64,000 nucleotides of DNA from Halomonas sp. Y3 (GCF_024137965.1 NZ_CP099975.1:2232001-2296000), one strand, 5' to 3'; positions 1 to 8,761 are shown, numbered from the stretch's first letter. The notes: generated by a model not told the origin, from the letters alone. Numbers and translations are program-made.

Positions 1-546
1 GAGCTCCTCACCGCGGTGCTGCTCTCCGCCCAGGCCACCGACGTAGGCGTCAACAAGGCCACGGCCCGGCTCTTCCCCGTCGCCAACACCCCCCAGGCGA
101 TCATTGCGCTCGGCCTCGACGGGCTCAAGGAGCACATCAAGACCATCGGCCTCTTCAACACCAAGGCCGAGAACCTGATGAAGACCTGCCACCTGCTGAT
201 CGACAAGCACGGCGGCGAGGTCCCCGAGACCCGCGCCGCCCTGGAGGCGCTGCCCGGGGTGGGCCGCAAGACCGCCAACGTCATCCTCAACACCGCCTTC
301 GGCCAGCCCACCATCGCCGTGGACACCCATATCTTCCGGGTCTCCAACCGCACCGGTATTGCCAAGGGCAAGGACGTGGTCGAGGTCGAGAAGAAGCTGC
401 TGCGCCACGTGCCGAAGGAGTTTCGACAGGACGCCCACCACTGGCTGATCCTCCACGGCCGCTACACCTGCGTGGCGCGCAAGCCGCGCTGCGGCAGCTG
501 CGTCATCGAGGACCTCTGCGAATTCAAGGAGAAGACAGAGCTGTAA
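1..546 (+). CDS. nth: Endonuclease III (5' end missing)
   Basis: Base-excision repair glycosylase/AP lyase that removes oxidised pyrimidines. The reading frame is open from base 1, so the start lies outside the window; 181 residues remain against about 211 for E. coli Nth, so roughly 30 are missing. Seen: the helix-hairpin-helix LPGVGRKTANV with the catalytic lysine, VDTHIFRV with the catalytic aspartate, and a C-terminal C-X6-C-X2-C-X5-C cluster that binds [4Fe-4S]. All catalytic elements are in the fragment, so it looks like an intact gene cut by the window edge. A GTG at 16 is in frame but would delete conserved N-terminal sequence and is not the start. Confidence 0.96.
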   Translation, partial: ELLTAVLLSAQATDVGVNKATARLFPVANTPQAIIALGLDGLKEHIKTIGLFNTKAENLMKTCHLLIDKHGGEVPETRAALEALPGVGRKTANVILNTAFGQPTIAVDTHIFRVSNRTGIAKGKDVVEVEKKLLRHVPKEFRQDAHHWLILHGRYTCVARKPRCGSCVIEDLCEFKEKTEL

Positions 547-653
547 CGAGGCTTGCCCTTCAGTCGCAGCCGTATGCACCGAACGGCGGGTTGGCAGCCG
601 CCGACGGCTGGGCGAGGATGGACGGACAACGACAAGAGCCCTTCCGGAGCCCC

Positions 654-1718
654 ATGCCCACCCCACTCCACGACCGCCCCATCGCCGAGCGCATCGAGGC
701 GCTGTTGGCCCTCTCCCGCCAGCACGCCGACACCTACTGCAGCCCCTCGGCCAGCCTGGCCCGGGAGCGCTACCTGGCCAGGCACCCCACCCGCCTGCTG
801 GTGCTCAAGTGCATGGACGGACGCATCCATATCCCTCATGCCACCCGCACGCCGCTCGGCATCATCACCCCCTTCCGCAACCTCGGCGGCATCTTCGACC
901 TGGGCTGGCCCTACCTGGGTGAGCTGGTGACCGAGGCGGTGGCGGAAGGGATCCGCGCGGGCCACGGGTCGCTGATGATGATCACCTACCACTTCTCCCG
1001 GGGGGAGCGTAGCCGAGGCTGCGCCGGCTTCGGCTGCGACGCCGGCGCCGCCCTGGCCCACGCCCGCGAGATCCGCGCCCAGGCCGAGCGGCTGTTCGGC
1101 ACCGACCACCAGCACGTCTACCCCCTGGTGTGCGGCTTCGAGACCGACTCAGACGCCCTGATCCTCCACGGCGAGGGCGAGGCGACCCTGGACATCGGCA
1201 CGCTCGCCCCCGACGACGCCGAGAGCCTCGACCGCCGGGTCGCCGCCCTCTGCCCGGACATGCCGGCCGACATCCGCCGCGACCTGCTGCCGCTACTCGA
1301 GGGGAACCTGGCCCATACGGCGAGCCTGCGCGGCGTGGCCCGCAAGCTCGATATCGAGCACCGCGAGTGGGTCATCTGCGTAGGGCGCGGCTTCGACTTC
1401 CTGCACCTGCCCAACACCGCGCTGATCATCGGCCCCTATGGCCCGAGCCTGGCCGAGCCCATCGGCACCGCCGCCGACATCATCGACGCCAACATGACCG
1501 CCGGGCGCATTCCCGATGACGGCCTCATGCTGCTCGCCTCCACCCCCTATCAGGCGGCCGGAGTGGACCGCGCCCGGGCCGAGCTCAAGTCGCGCTTTCT
1601 GGCCGACTTCGCCAGCCGGGTGATCCAGGAGCGCCACCCCTGGCTCGCCGAGCGCATGCATCGCCACACCGCCGTGGTGCACTGGCCCACCCGACGACTG
1701 GAGACGCTCGCCGACTAG
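654..1718 (+). CDS. CsoSCA-like (carboxysomal-type) beta-carbonic anhydrase homologue
   Basis: Predicted 354-residue protein related to the catalytic part of the carboxysome-shell carbonic anhydrase CsoSCA. Seen: K-C-M-D-G-R at residues 52-57, matching the beta-CA C-X-D-X-R motif (Cys53, Asp55, Arg57), followed by His113 and Cys123 in HFSRGERSRGCAGFGC, a spacing close to the His/Cys zinc ligands of CsoSCA. CsoSCA proper is about 500 residues, so this version is shorter. No shell or RuBisCO gene is in view, which suggests a free-standing enzyme for CO2/bicarbonate interconversion. Start uncertain: ATG 654 has GGAG-like bases upstream; ATG 618 and TTG 591 are in frame. Its 3' end overlaps the convergent ArsA-type gene by 4 bases. 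The family call rests on motif recognition only. Confidence 0.6.
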   Translation: MPTPLHDRPIAERIEALLALSRQHADTYCSPSASLARERYLARHPTRLLVLKCMDGRIHIPHATRTPLGIITPFRNLGGIFDLGWPYLGELVTEAVAEGIRAGHGSLMMITYHFSRGERSRGCAGFGCDAGAALAHAREIRAQAERLFGTDHQHVYPLVCGFETDSDALILHGEGEATLDIGTLAPDDAESLDRRVAALCPDMPADIRRDLLPLLEGNLAHTASLRGVARKLDIEHREWVICVGRGFDFLHLPNTALIIGPYGPSLAEPIGTAADIIDANMTAGRIPDDGLMLLASTPYQAAGVDRARAELKSRFLADFASRVIQERHPWLAERMHRHTAVVHWPTRRLETLAD

Positions 1719-2722
1719 AAGCCCTGTTCTTCCAGGCGTTCGGCCAGCTCTTCCAGGATCGCGATGCCCTGGACGTCGGTGGGCAGCCAGGGCAGCCGCG
1801 GGCGCGGCAGGTGGCCAAGCTCCTGATCGATGCGGGCCAGGTAGGTTGCCTCCTGCTCCCGGCGGGCGCGCAGGAACTCTCCGTCGGCATCCTCGGGAAT
1901 CACCCGGTTGACCAGGGTGCCGGCCACCGGCACGTGCGCCTCCTCCAGGGTCGCCACGGCCCGCGCCGTCTCGAGGATCGGCAGCCGCTCCGGGGTCATC
2001 ACGAACAGAAAGCCGGTCTCTTCGGCGTTCTCGATGCGCCGCCGTGCCTGGTGGAAGAGCCGCCGGCGCTCGATCAGGGTCTTCGCCACGTCGCGGGTCT
2101 TCTCGTCCAGATCGGCCAGCGGATCCTCCTTGGGGTCGTCGAAGGGGGTGGCAACGTCGCGGCCCCGCTTGGGCGTCAGGTGGGAGAGCACCTTGCCCAG
2201 CTCCTCCGACTTGCGATTGTGGGCCAGGAGGCCGTCGGTCCAGGCGGCCATCGCCTCGGGCAGGGTCAGCAGGCGCAGGGTGTGGCCGGTGGGCGCGGTG
2301 TCGAAGAGGATCAGGTCCCAGTCGGCCTCGTCATCGGTGATCAGCCGCGAGAGCCGCTCCAGCAGCGCCGCCTCCTGGGTGCCCGGCGACTGCCGAGTCA
2401 GTCGCATCTGCCGCTCCAGCTCCTTCATCATCTCCGGGGCGGCATAGCGGCGCATCTGTTCGGTGACCCGCGCCAGATGGGCCTCCACCTCGGCGTCGGG
2501 ATCGATCTCCATGGCGTCCAGGTTGGGCAGCAGACGCCGGGGCGTGTCGCCAAGCTCGCGGTCGAAGACGTCGCCGAGGCTATGGGCCGGGTCGGTGGAG
2601 ACCACCAGCACCTTCCTGCCCCGCCGCGCCGCCAGCACCGCCAGGGCCGCGGCCACGGTGGTCTTGCCGACCCCGCCCTTGCCGCCCACCCACAGCAGGC
2701 GTTTGTCGAGTAGCTCTTTCAT
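1715..2722 (-). CDS. ArsA/Get3-type ATPase without cysteines
   Basis: Single-nucleotide-binding-domain ATPase of the ArsA/Get3 branch of the deviant Walker A (SIMIBI) family, 335 residues. Seen: GGKGGVGKTT at residues 13-22, switch I STDPAHSLGDVF around 42-53 and switch II DTAPTGHT at 141-148. There is no cysteine anywhere, so it has neither the metalloid-binding cysteine triad of ArsA nor the CXXC zinc site of Get3; the usual annotation of arsenite pump ATPase is therefore unlikely to be right. It is the last gene of cstA / cory-CC-star / ArsA, beginning 7 bases after the cory-CC-star stop. Inferred role: an energy- or assembly-coupling factor for that small protein or for CstA. The client is unknown. 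Confidence 0.85.
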   Translation of the reverse strand: MKELLDKRLLWVGGKGGVGKTTVAAALAVLAARRGRKVLVVSTDPAHSLGDVFDRELGDTPRRLLPNLDAMEIDPDAEVEAHLARVTEQMRRYAAPEMMKELERQMRLTRQSPGTQEAALLERLSRLITDDEADWDLILFDTAPTGHTLRLLTLPEAMAAWTDGLLAHNRKSEELGKVLSHLTPKRGRDVATPFDDPKEDPLADLDEKTRDVAKTLIERRRLFHQARRRIENAEETGFLFVMTPERLPILETARAVATLEEAHVPVAGTLVNRVIPEDADGEFLRARREQEATYLARIDQELGHLPRPRLPWLPTDVQGIAILEELAERLEEQGF

Positions 2723-2729
2723 AGTGGCC

Positions 2730-3032
2730 TCAGCAGCACTTGAAATGGTCCAGCGGCGAGCGCTCCATGCCCATGCGCCGGTGCCAGTCGTGGAAGCGCT
2801 CCAGCAGCAGCGGCTGCAGCTCCAGGGTGTAGTAGGCCGCCGGGTTGGGGACTCCCATCATCTCGGAGAATACCAGCAGCATGAAGAGGTCGTCCTCGTC
2901 TCGGCGGGCGCGGGCAATGGCGCCCCGATAGCGGGAGGAGTAGACCTCCTCCGCGAAGAAACGGGCCTGGCTCAGCCAGGCCCGCATCCGTTCGAGACGA
3001 GGATCATGACCGCGGTCATGATCATCGTTCAT
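2730..3032 (-). CDS. cory-CC-star family small protein
   Basis: 100-residue soluble protein ending exactly in Cys-Cys before the stop; these are its only cysteines. Other visible marks are YSSRYRG at 31-37, an acidic/basic helix RARRDEDDLFMLLVFSEMMG, and NPAAYYTLELQPLLLERFHDW at 63-83. I recognise it as the NCBI-named cory-CC-star family, whose biochemical function I do not know. AGGAG sits 6 bases before the ATG, directly after the cstA stop, so it should be co-translated with cstA. The terminal CC tail suggests metal or thiol chemistry, and the adjacent ATPase could be its partner. E. coli CstA also has a short downstream partner (YbdD) that ends in CC. Confidence 0.8.
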   Translation of the reverse strand: MNDDHDRGHDPRLERMRAWLSQARFFAEEVYSSRYRGAIARARRDEDDLFMLLVFSEMMGVPNPAAYYTLELQPLLLERFHDWHRRMGMERSPLDHFKCC

Positions 3033-3044
3033 GAGTCACTCCTT

Positions 3045-4721
3045 TCACTTCTGCTCGGCGGCCATCTCGGCGCGGGAGCGCTTCAGCGTAGAGGCGCACT
3101 CCATGGCCACCATGATGGCGGCGATCAGCACCACGATATCCAGCACCAGCAGGAAGTAGTTGCCCTGCTCGAAGAAGGTACGCAGCTGGATCAGCAGCGC
3201 GGCGATGGTCATCACCAGCAGGAAGCAGAGCGGCACCAGGGTGTACCACATCGGGCGACGCAGGCGCACCAGCATCACGGTGATCACCAGCAGGGTCAGC
3301 CCCGCCAGCAGCTGGTTGGTGGTGCCGAACAGCGGCCAGATGATCAGACCGCCGGCCCCGTCGGCGCCGCCGGCGCCGAAGGCCAGCAGCAGGCAGCTGC
3401 CCACCGCCAGCAGGGTGGCGATGGCCGGCTTCTTCATCCACTGCTGGTTATAGATCTCGCCCCACTCCTGGAAGATGTAGCGCTGCAGGCGCAGGCCGGT
3501 ATCCATGGTGGTGCCGGCGAACAGTGCCGCCATCACGGTGAGCAGGGTCGCCGCCGTGGCCTCCGGCAGGCCGACGCCGTTGTGAATGATAAAGGCGCCG
3601 CCCTCCACGAAGGCGTTGACGCCGCCCTGACCGAAGGCGGTGTACATCGCCTCCCAGTCGGCCAGGGTCGCAAAGCCGGCGGTGGCGGCGAGGATGGCGG
3701 CCAGCGCCAGCATGCCCTCGCCGATGGCGCCGAAGTAGCCGACGAAGCGGGCGTCGGTCTCGCGGTTGAGCTGCTTGGAGGTGGTGCCGGAGGAAACCAG
3801 GCCGTGGAAGCCGGAGATCGCCCCGCAGGCAATGGTCACGAAGAGCAGCGGCAAGAGTGACGGCGTACCGGCGGGCACGTTGTCGTTGAAGGCGGGCGCC
3901 ACCATGCTCGGATTCATCAGCACGATGGCGCCGTAGAGCACGATCAGACCGATGAAGAGCTGCAGGCCGTTGATGTAGTCGCGGGGCTGGAGCAGCACCC
4001 AGACCGGCAGCAGCGAGGCGATGGCCGCATAGGCGAACAGGATCAGGATCCAGACCGCATTGCCGGAGAGACCGGCCACCTCGGCGGGCATCTGCAGCGG
4101 CACCGAGGGCCCGATCCCGATCAGGGCATAGAGGGCCACCACGCCGATGATGGAGACCATCGGCAGGCTGAGCATGCGGCGGTAGATCAGCTGGCCGATG
4201 ATCAGCGCCACCAGGATGGCGCCCCACACCGGCACCACGGCACTGGAGAAGTTCATCATCAGGCCGGCGATCACCACGGCGAACACCGCGTTGACCATCA
4301 GCAGCACCAGGAAGATGACGATCATGAAGATGCTGCGGGCACGCTTGCCAACCACGTCGCCGGTCAGGGCGCCCACCGACTTGGCCTTGTTGCGCACGCT
4401 GGCCCAGATGGCGCCGAAGTCATGCACCCCGGCGAAGAAGATGGTGCCGAACACCACCCACAGGAAGGCGGGGACCCAGCCCCAGATCACGGCAATGGCC
4501 GGTCCCACGATGGGCGCGGCCCCGGCTACCGAGGTGAAGTGGTGGCCCCACAACACGAAGCGGTTGGTGGGGACGAAGTCGACGCCGTCTTCATACTCGT
4601 GGGCAGGCGTCTTGAAGTCGGGATCCAGCCGGTAGATCTTCTCGGCGATGAACTTCGAGTACAGGAAGTACCCGGCCGCCATCGCGGCAAGACCCAGGAC
4701 CAGGATAACGATGGCACTCAT
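3045..4721 (-). CDS. cstA: CstA-family transporter (carbon starvation protein A)
   Basis: Inner-membrane permease of the CstA/BtsT family, whose E. coli members take up peptides or pyruvate on carbon limitation. 558 residues with about 14-16 hydrophobic segments, shorter than the roughly 700-residue E. coli CstA. Seen: the conserved N-terminal block LDPDFKTPAHEYEDGVDFVPTNR, the segment HHFTSVAGAAPIVGPA, and the GTTSKQLNRETDARFVGYFG loop. A good AGGAG lies 7 bases before the ATG. First gene of a three-gene minus-strand operon; 12 bases separate its stop from the cory-CC-star start. Substrate is not readable from sequence; pyruvate or another small organic acid is a family-based guess. Confidence 0.93.
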   Translation of the reverse strand: MSAIVILVLGLAAMAAGYFLYSKFIAEKIYRLDPDFKTPAHEYEDGVDFVPTNRFVLWGHHFTSVAGAAPIVGPAIAVIWGWVPAFLWVVFGTIFFAGVHDFGAIWASVRNKAKSVGALTGDVVGKRARSIFMIVIFLVLLMVNAVFAVVIAGLMMNFSSAVVPVWGAILVALIIGQLIYRRMLSLPMVSIIGVVALYALIGIGPSVPLQMPAEVAGLSGNAVWILILFAYAAIASLLPVWVLLQPRDYINGLQLFIGLIVLYGAIVLMNPSMVAPAFNDNVPAGTPSLLPLLFVTIACGAISGFHGLVSSGTTSKQLNRETDARFVGYFGAIGEGMLALAAILAATAGFATLADWEAMYTAFGQGGVNAFVEGGAFIIHNGVGLPEATAATLLTVMAALFAGTTMDTGLRLQRYIFQEWGEIYNQQWMKKPAIATLLAVGSCLLLAFGAGGADGAGGLIIWPLFGTTNQLLAGLTLLVITVMLVRLRRPMWYTLVPLCFLLVMTIAALLIQLRTFFEQGNYFLLVLDIVVLIAAIMVAMECASTLKRSRAEMAAEQK

Positions 4722-4948
4722 GGCGCACTCCTAGGGTGGAACAGGGATGTGTGGGAGACGGCACCGCGCTGGCAGGCGGCACCGGGTCCAATGGTCTTAC
4801 CTTGTATAGGCCAAGTCCATGACAAAGCGCGCCTCACTGTTCAACGCGTGACTAAAGTCGCAGAGCCAGCCGGCGGCGCCCCCCTCTAGGCTGGCAGCCA
4901 AACCAGACGCATCCAGCCACCCGCCCTCAGCCATCATACGAGACCACC

Positions 4949-5236
4949 ATGCAGCATCTGCTTATCCCACTGGCCATGACCGCGGCCTTCGGCGCCTTCG
5001 TCGGCACCCTCTACCGTCTCTCCCGGCGGCCAGGCTACCAGCGCCCCCTGCTCTTTCCACTGGTGGGCGTGGCCGCCGGCATCATCGGCTTCGTCATCTA
5101 CCGGCTGCTGGCCGGCACCACCGGCGCCCCGCTCTGGCTGCTGCCGCTGCTGGTGGTGGTCCAGGTCTGGCTCTGGCTGGGCCCCCTGGGCCCCGCTGCC
5201 CGGACATCCGGCCAGAATGGCGACACCGGACGCTGA
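4949..5236 (+). CDS. Small membrane protein, unknown function
   Basis: 95-residue hydrophobic protein with about three membrane segments (roughly residues 3-20, 34-55 and 62-82) and a short polar tail. I do not recognise the family. The ribosome-binding site is weak (GAG 8-10 bases upstream). It is divergent from cstA, with 227 bases between them, and ends 3 bases before the convergent glutathione transferase gene. Codon use resembles its neighbours, which supports a real gene. Confidence 0.6.
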   Translation: MQHLLIPLAMTAAFGAFVGTLYRLSRRPGYQRPLLFPLVGVAAGIIGFVIYRLLAGTTGAPLWLLPLLVVVQVWLWLGPLGPAARTSGQNGDTGR

Positions 5237-5239
5237 GGC

Positions 5240-5926
5240 TCAGCCGGCCGAGAGGGAGAACTCGCCGATCCGCACCACGGTGCGCGCATAGGCGGGCCGC
5301 TCCCGGCAGGCCTCCAGAAACGCCTGCAGCCGCGGGCGGCCCTCGAGCCCTCCGCGCCCGGCCATGGCCAGCACCGCAAAACTCATCTGGATATCGGCAG
5401 CGCTGAAGGCCTCACCGGCAAACCAGGGGCCCGACGCCTCCAGCGACCGCTCCCAGAAGTCACGCAGGCGGCGAATCTCCGGGCCCAGGTACTGCTGCTC
5501 CACGCCTCGGGCGAAGAGCCGACCCAGCGGCCTGGCCAGCGCCGGCACCGGCGGCTGGCCGAGGCGCGAGAAGACCAGTCTCATCACCAGGGGCGGCATC
5601 CCCGAGCCCTCCGCATGGTGCAGCCAGAAGCGGTAGCGCTCCCACGCCTCGCTGCCGGCCGACGGTGCCAGGCGCCCCTCGGCGTCGTGGTGTTCTATCA
5701 GGTAGTCGATGATCGCCCCCGACTCGGCGATCACCCGCCCGCCCCGAGCCAGGTCGCGAATCACCGGCGCCTTGCCCAGGGGGTGCACCTCGCGCAGCGA
5801 CTCGGGCGCCAGCAGGGTATGCGGATCCCGCTCATGGGTAATCAGCTCATAGGGGAGGCCCAGCTCCTCCAACAGCCAGACCACCCGCTGGGAACGGGAG
5901 TTGTCCAGATGATGCACCTCGATCAT
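5240..5926 (-). CDS. Glutathione S-transferase family protein
   Basis: 228-residue cytosolic GST. Seen: an N-terminal thioredoxin-like domain (residues 1-80) beginning MIEVHHLDNSRSQRVVWLLEELG, where the serines of NSRSQR are candidates for the catalytic position; the cis-proline motif KAPVI near residue 53; and ESGAIIDYL, the glutathione gamma-glutamyl-binding segment. The C-terminal all-helical domain has the N-capping-box type sequence AGEAFSAADIQMSF. GAGG is 7 bases before the ATG. Single gene, not in an operon; substrate unknown. Probably detoxification of electrophiles. Confidence 0.93.
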   Translation of the reverse strand: MIEVHHLDNSRSQRVVWLLEELGLPYELITHERDPHTLLAPESLREVHPLGKAPVIRDLARGGRVIAESGAIIDYLIEHHDAEGRLAPSAGSEAWERYRFWLHHAEGSGMPPLVMRLVFSRLGQPPVPALARPLGRLFARGVEQQYLGPEIRRLRDFWERSLEASGPWFAGEAFSAADIQMSFAVLAMAGRGGLEGRPRLQAFLEACRERPAYARTVVRIGEFSLSAG

Positions 5927-6070
5927 TTGCCTTCCTCGCAGTGGGTTCCTCCACGCACCCTAGCACGCCACGGGCGGGTCAACTCCTGCCAAGGTCGCCT
6001 TTGCGGCGCCTCGGCCGGCCACTAGACTGAGCAGCAACAACATGACAATGACAAATCAATGGAGAACGCC

Positions 6071-6442
6071 ATGGCCAAGGTCCTGGTGGTGGACGATGAA
6101 CCCAATATCGTCCTGTCCCTGGAGTTTCTGATGCAGCAGGCCGGCTTCGAGGTGGTCACCGCCGAGGATGGCGAGAGCGCCCTGGCGCGCGTCGCCGAGG
6201 GGGCACCCGATCTCGTGCTGCTCGACATCAGCCTGCCGGGTATCAGCGGCTTCGACGTGCTGGAGCGTCTGCGCGCCGACCCCGACCACGCCCGCCTGCC
6301 CATCATCATGCTGACGGCCCACGGCCGCGAGGTGGAGCGCGAGAAGGGACTGGCGCTGGGCGCCGACGACTACATCACCAAGCCCTTCTCCACCCAGGCG
6401 CTGGTTGAGAAGGTCAAGGCGCTGCTCGCCGAGGTCTCCTGA
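6071..6442 (+). CDS. Stand-alone receiver (REC) response regulator
   Basis: 123-residue CheY-like protein with only a receiver domain. Seen: acidic pocket Asp8/Asp9 (VVDDEP), phospho-acceptor Asp52 (VLLDISLPG), Thr82 (MLTAHG) and Lys104 (YITKPFS), so it should be phosphorylatable. Start chosen at ATG 6071 because GGAG lies 6 bases upstream; the ATG at 6059 would overlap that site. Its stop overlaps the next gene's ATG by one base. The symporter-kinase three genes on has no receiver of its own, so this protein is its likely phospho-partner. It has no output domain, so signalling must go through protein contact. Confidence 0.93.
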   Translation: MAKVLVVDDEPNIVLSLEFLMQQAGFEVVTAEDGESALARVAEGAPDLVLLDISLPGISGFDVLERLRADPDHARLPIIMLTAHGREVEREKGLALGADDYITKPFSTQALVEKVKALLAEVS

Positions 6443-8505
6443 TGGCAAAACGACTTCCCGGGCTGCCGCGACGCCAGCGGCTGATCGGCCTGTGGCTGCT
6501 GCTCAGCGGCGTCAGCATCTTCGGCGGCGCCACCTTTGCCCTCTGGCTCGACACCCTCTTCAAGCCTGAGGGGCTGGCCCGTCTGGCCCTCTGGCTGGGC
6601 TGCTTCTCCGGCGGCGGCACCATCTTTCTGGTGGGCCTGCTGCTGGAGCGCCAGCTGTTCACCCCGCTGCGCCACCTCCAGGTGCAGCTGGCGCGCCTGG
6701 TGGCCAACCCCGATGCCCGGGACGACTATCCGCCGGAGGGGTGGCTGCGCAGCCTGGGGCCGGACCTGGTGCGAGTGCGCGACGCCTGGCGGGCCGACCG
6801 CGGCCGGCTGGCCACCGCCCACGCCGAGGGGGCGCGCAGCGCGGCGCGCATTCGCCAGGAGCTCGAGACCCTGCTCCAGGTGCTCGACACCCCCCTGCTG
6901 CTCTGCGACCAGCACCGGCGGGTGCTGCTCTTCAACCAGGCCGCCGAGACGCTGTTCGAGGGGCACCACGGGCTGGGGCTGGGCAAGCGCCTCGAGGCCC
7001 TGCTCCCCGCTGCCAGCCTCCAGGACGCCCTTGGCCAGCTGCCCGGCGACGGCTCCCCCCGGGAGGTCCTGGTACCCTGCGACGAGCGCTGGCTGCGCGC
7101 CGTGCTGCGCCGGGTGCCGGGCAGCCACGGAGAGTCCCTGCTCACCCTGACCGACACCACGGCGGCCTGGACCAGCGAGATGGGCGCCCGGGCCGAGCTC
7201 CTCGACAGCCTGCCGCGGCTGCGCCGCCACAGCGCCAGCCTGACCAGCGCCGCCGACGCCCTCTCCACCCTGCGCGGCGCCTCCGGCGAGATGCGCGGAC
7301 GCCTGGAGAAGGTGATCGACGAGGAGAGCCAGTCACTGGGACGCGATATCGAAGAGCTTGCCTCCCTGGTAGAGCGCATGCAGCACGAAGGTGAGCGACT
7401 GGTCCCGCTCTGGTCCAACGACCTCTGGGACGCCCTCAACGAACGCCTGGCGGAGCCCGCACCCAAGGTGGTCCCGGTGGGCATGCCCGCCTGGTTCAAG
7501 GGCGACGCCACCGCCCTGCTGGTGCTGCTCGGCTCGCTGCTCGAGGTGCTGCGCCCCCACCTGGATGGCAGGGAGCTGGAGGGTGAGGTGTGCCTGGGCA
7601 ATCGCCGGGTCTACCTGGACCTAGTCTGGCGCGGCCAGCCCCTGGGCGAGCGCCAGCTCAACGAGTGGCAGCAGCAGCGCCTCGACGACCTTCCCCTGAG
7701 TCCCCGGGTCTCCGACGTGCTGCGCCAGCACGCCAGCGACGCCTGGAGCCTGGCCGATGCCGACGGCGAGCACGCCCGCCTGCGCCTGCCGCTGCCGGCC
7801 ACCGAGCGGGTCGGCGCGCCGCGCCCAGCCACCGAGCCTCGCCCGGAGTTCCACGACTTCGGCATCGCCGAGCTGCCGCCGCCCGACGCCGAGCTGGCCG
7901 CGCGCCCGCTGCGCGCCCTGGAGGTGGTCGCCTTCGACACCGAAACCACCGGCCTGGAGCTGCGCCGCGGCGATACCGTGATCAGCATCGGCGCCTGCCG
8001 CGTGGTCAATGCCCGCCTGCTGGCCAGCGAGGTGTTCGACGTGCGCGTCGACCCCGGCAAGCCGATCCCGCCGGCCAGCACCGCCATCCACGGCATCACC
8101 GATGCCGACGTGGCGGGCGCGCCGCCCCTGCCGGTGGTGCTGCCGCGCTTCCGCGACTATGTGGGCGACGCCGTGATCCTGGCCCACAACGCCGCCTTCG
8201 ACCTGCTCGCCCTGCAGCCGCCGGGGGCCGGCGTGACCCTCGACATGCCGGTGCTCGACACCCTGCTGATCTCACGGGCCCTGGATGCCAGCCTCGACGG
8301 CCACGACCTGGACAGCCTGGCCGACCGCTACGACCTCAGCTTCCCGCCGGGCACCCGCCACACCGCCCTGGGCGATGCCCGGGTGACCGCCGAGCTGTGG
8401 CTCTCCCTGCTGCCGAGGCTGGAGGCCCGGGGCATCGAGACCCTCGAGCAGGCGCTGGCCCTGCAGAACAGCGCCCTGACCAAGGAGGACGCCTGCGCCT
8501 CATGA
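6442..8505 (+). CDS. Membrane sensor-like protein fused to DnaQ-type 3'-5' exonuclease
   Basis: 687-residue fusion. The N-terminus has two membrane segments (about 14-36 and 46-67) and a linker, then a PAS-like region (about 140-235, LLQVLDTPLLLCDQHRRVLLFNQAAETLF) and a kinase-like stretch (about 250-440) in which I see no normal H-box or ATP-binding G-boxes. The C-terminus is a DEDDh exonuclease: DTETTG (Asp499, Glu501), AHNAAFD (Asp587) and RHTALGDA (His640, Asp645), all catalytic residues present. Separate DnaQ-like exonucleases are often found beside acetate-type symporter/kinase genes; here one is tethered to the membrane by a sensor-like module. Translationally coupled to the receiver gene by a 1-base overlap. 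Its true substrate (DNA, RNA or a nucleotide signal) is unknown. Confidence 0.88.
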   Translation: MAKRLPGLPRRQRLIGLWLLLSGVSIFGGATFALWLDTLFKPEGLARLALWLGCFSGGGTIFLVGLLLERQLFTPLRHLQVQLARLVANPDARDDYPPEGWLRSLGPDLVRVRDAWRADRGRLATAHAEGARSAARIRQELETLLQVLDTPLLLCDQHRRVLLFNQAAETLFEGHHGLGLGKRLEALLPAASLQDALGQLPGDGSPREVLVPCDERWLRAVLRRVPGSHGESLLTLTDTTAAWTSEMGARAELLDSLPRLRRHSASLTSAADALSTLRGASGEMRGRLEKVIDEESQSLGRDIEELASLVERMQHEGERLVPLWSNDLWDALNERLAEPAPKVVPVGMPAWFKGDATALLVLLGSLLEVLRPHLDGRELEGEVCLGNRRVYLDLVWRGQPLGERQLNEWQQQRLDDLPLSPRVSDVLRQHASDAWSLADADGEHARLRLPLPATERVGAPRPATEPRPEFHDFGIAELPPPDAELAARPLRALEVVAFDTETTGLELRRGDTVISIGACRVVNARLLASEVFDVRVDPGKPIPPASTAIHGITDADVAGAPPLPVVLPRFRDYVGDAVILAHNAAFDLLALQPPGAGVTLDMPVLDTLLISRALDASLDGHDLDSLADRYDLSFPPGTRHTALGDARVTAELWLSLLPRLEARGIETLEQALALQNSALTKEDACAS

Positions 8506-8536
8506 GCCATGACGCCCCACGCAGCCGGAGGCCGGC

Positions 8537-8731
8537 ATGAACACCCCTCGCCTGGGCGAGCGGCTCACCGCCCTGGTGCTGCTGGCCACCCTGCTCTTCA
8601 CCCCGCCGCTGGTGCTGGTCTTCGACCGGCCCGAGGGGGGCCCTTCCTGGCTGCCGCTCTATCTGTTCGTGGCCTGGGGGGGGGTGATCGGCCTGGCCGC
8701 CTGGCTGCTCGAGCACCGCTCGAACGACTGA
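8537..8731 (+). CDS. Small two-segment membrane protein next to symporter-kinase
   Basis: 64 residues with two hydrophobic segments (about 11-28 and 40-58) joined by a short loop containing DRPEGGPSW. It lies between the exonuclease fusion and the symporter-kinase gene, spaced 31 bases on each side, in the same place as the small membrane subunits (DUF485/DUF4212 type) that accompany SSS-family symporters. I infer a small accessory subunit of the symporter module. It is too short for a firm family call. Confidence 0.7.
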   Translation: MNTPRLGERLTALVLLATLLFTPPLVLVFDRPEGGPSWLPLYLFVAWGGVIGLAAWLLEHRSND

Positions 8732-8761
8732 GGAGATAGCCACCATGCGCAGGGAGGCGAG

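Noticed and set aside
654-1718. Presence of a carboxysome locus
   Set aside because: Only a CsoSCA-like protein is seen; there are no shell proteins, RuBisCO or CsoS2 genes.
1715-2722. Annotation as an arsenite efflux ATPase
   Set aside because: The protein has no cysteines to bind arsenite, only one nucleotide-binding domain, and no ArsB or ArsR neighbour.
2463-3860. 465-codon plus-strand frame opposite arsA and cstA
   Set aside because: Shadow of the cstA operon; no domain and no start signal.
4722-4948. Promoter for cstA from a TATACA-like hexamer near 4805
   Set aside because: No -35 hexamer at suitable spacing; too weak to list.
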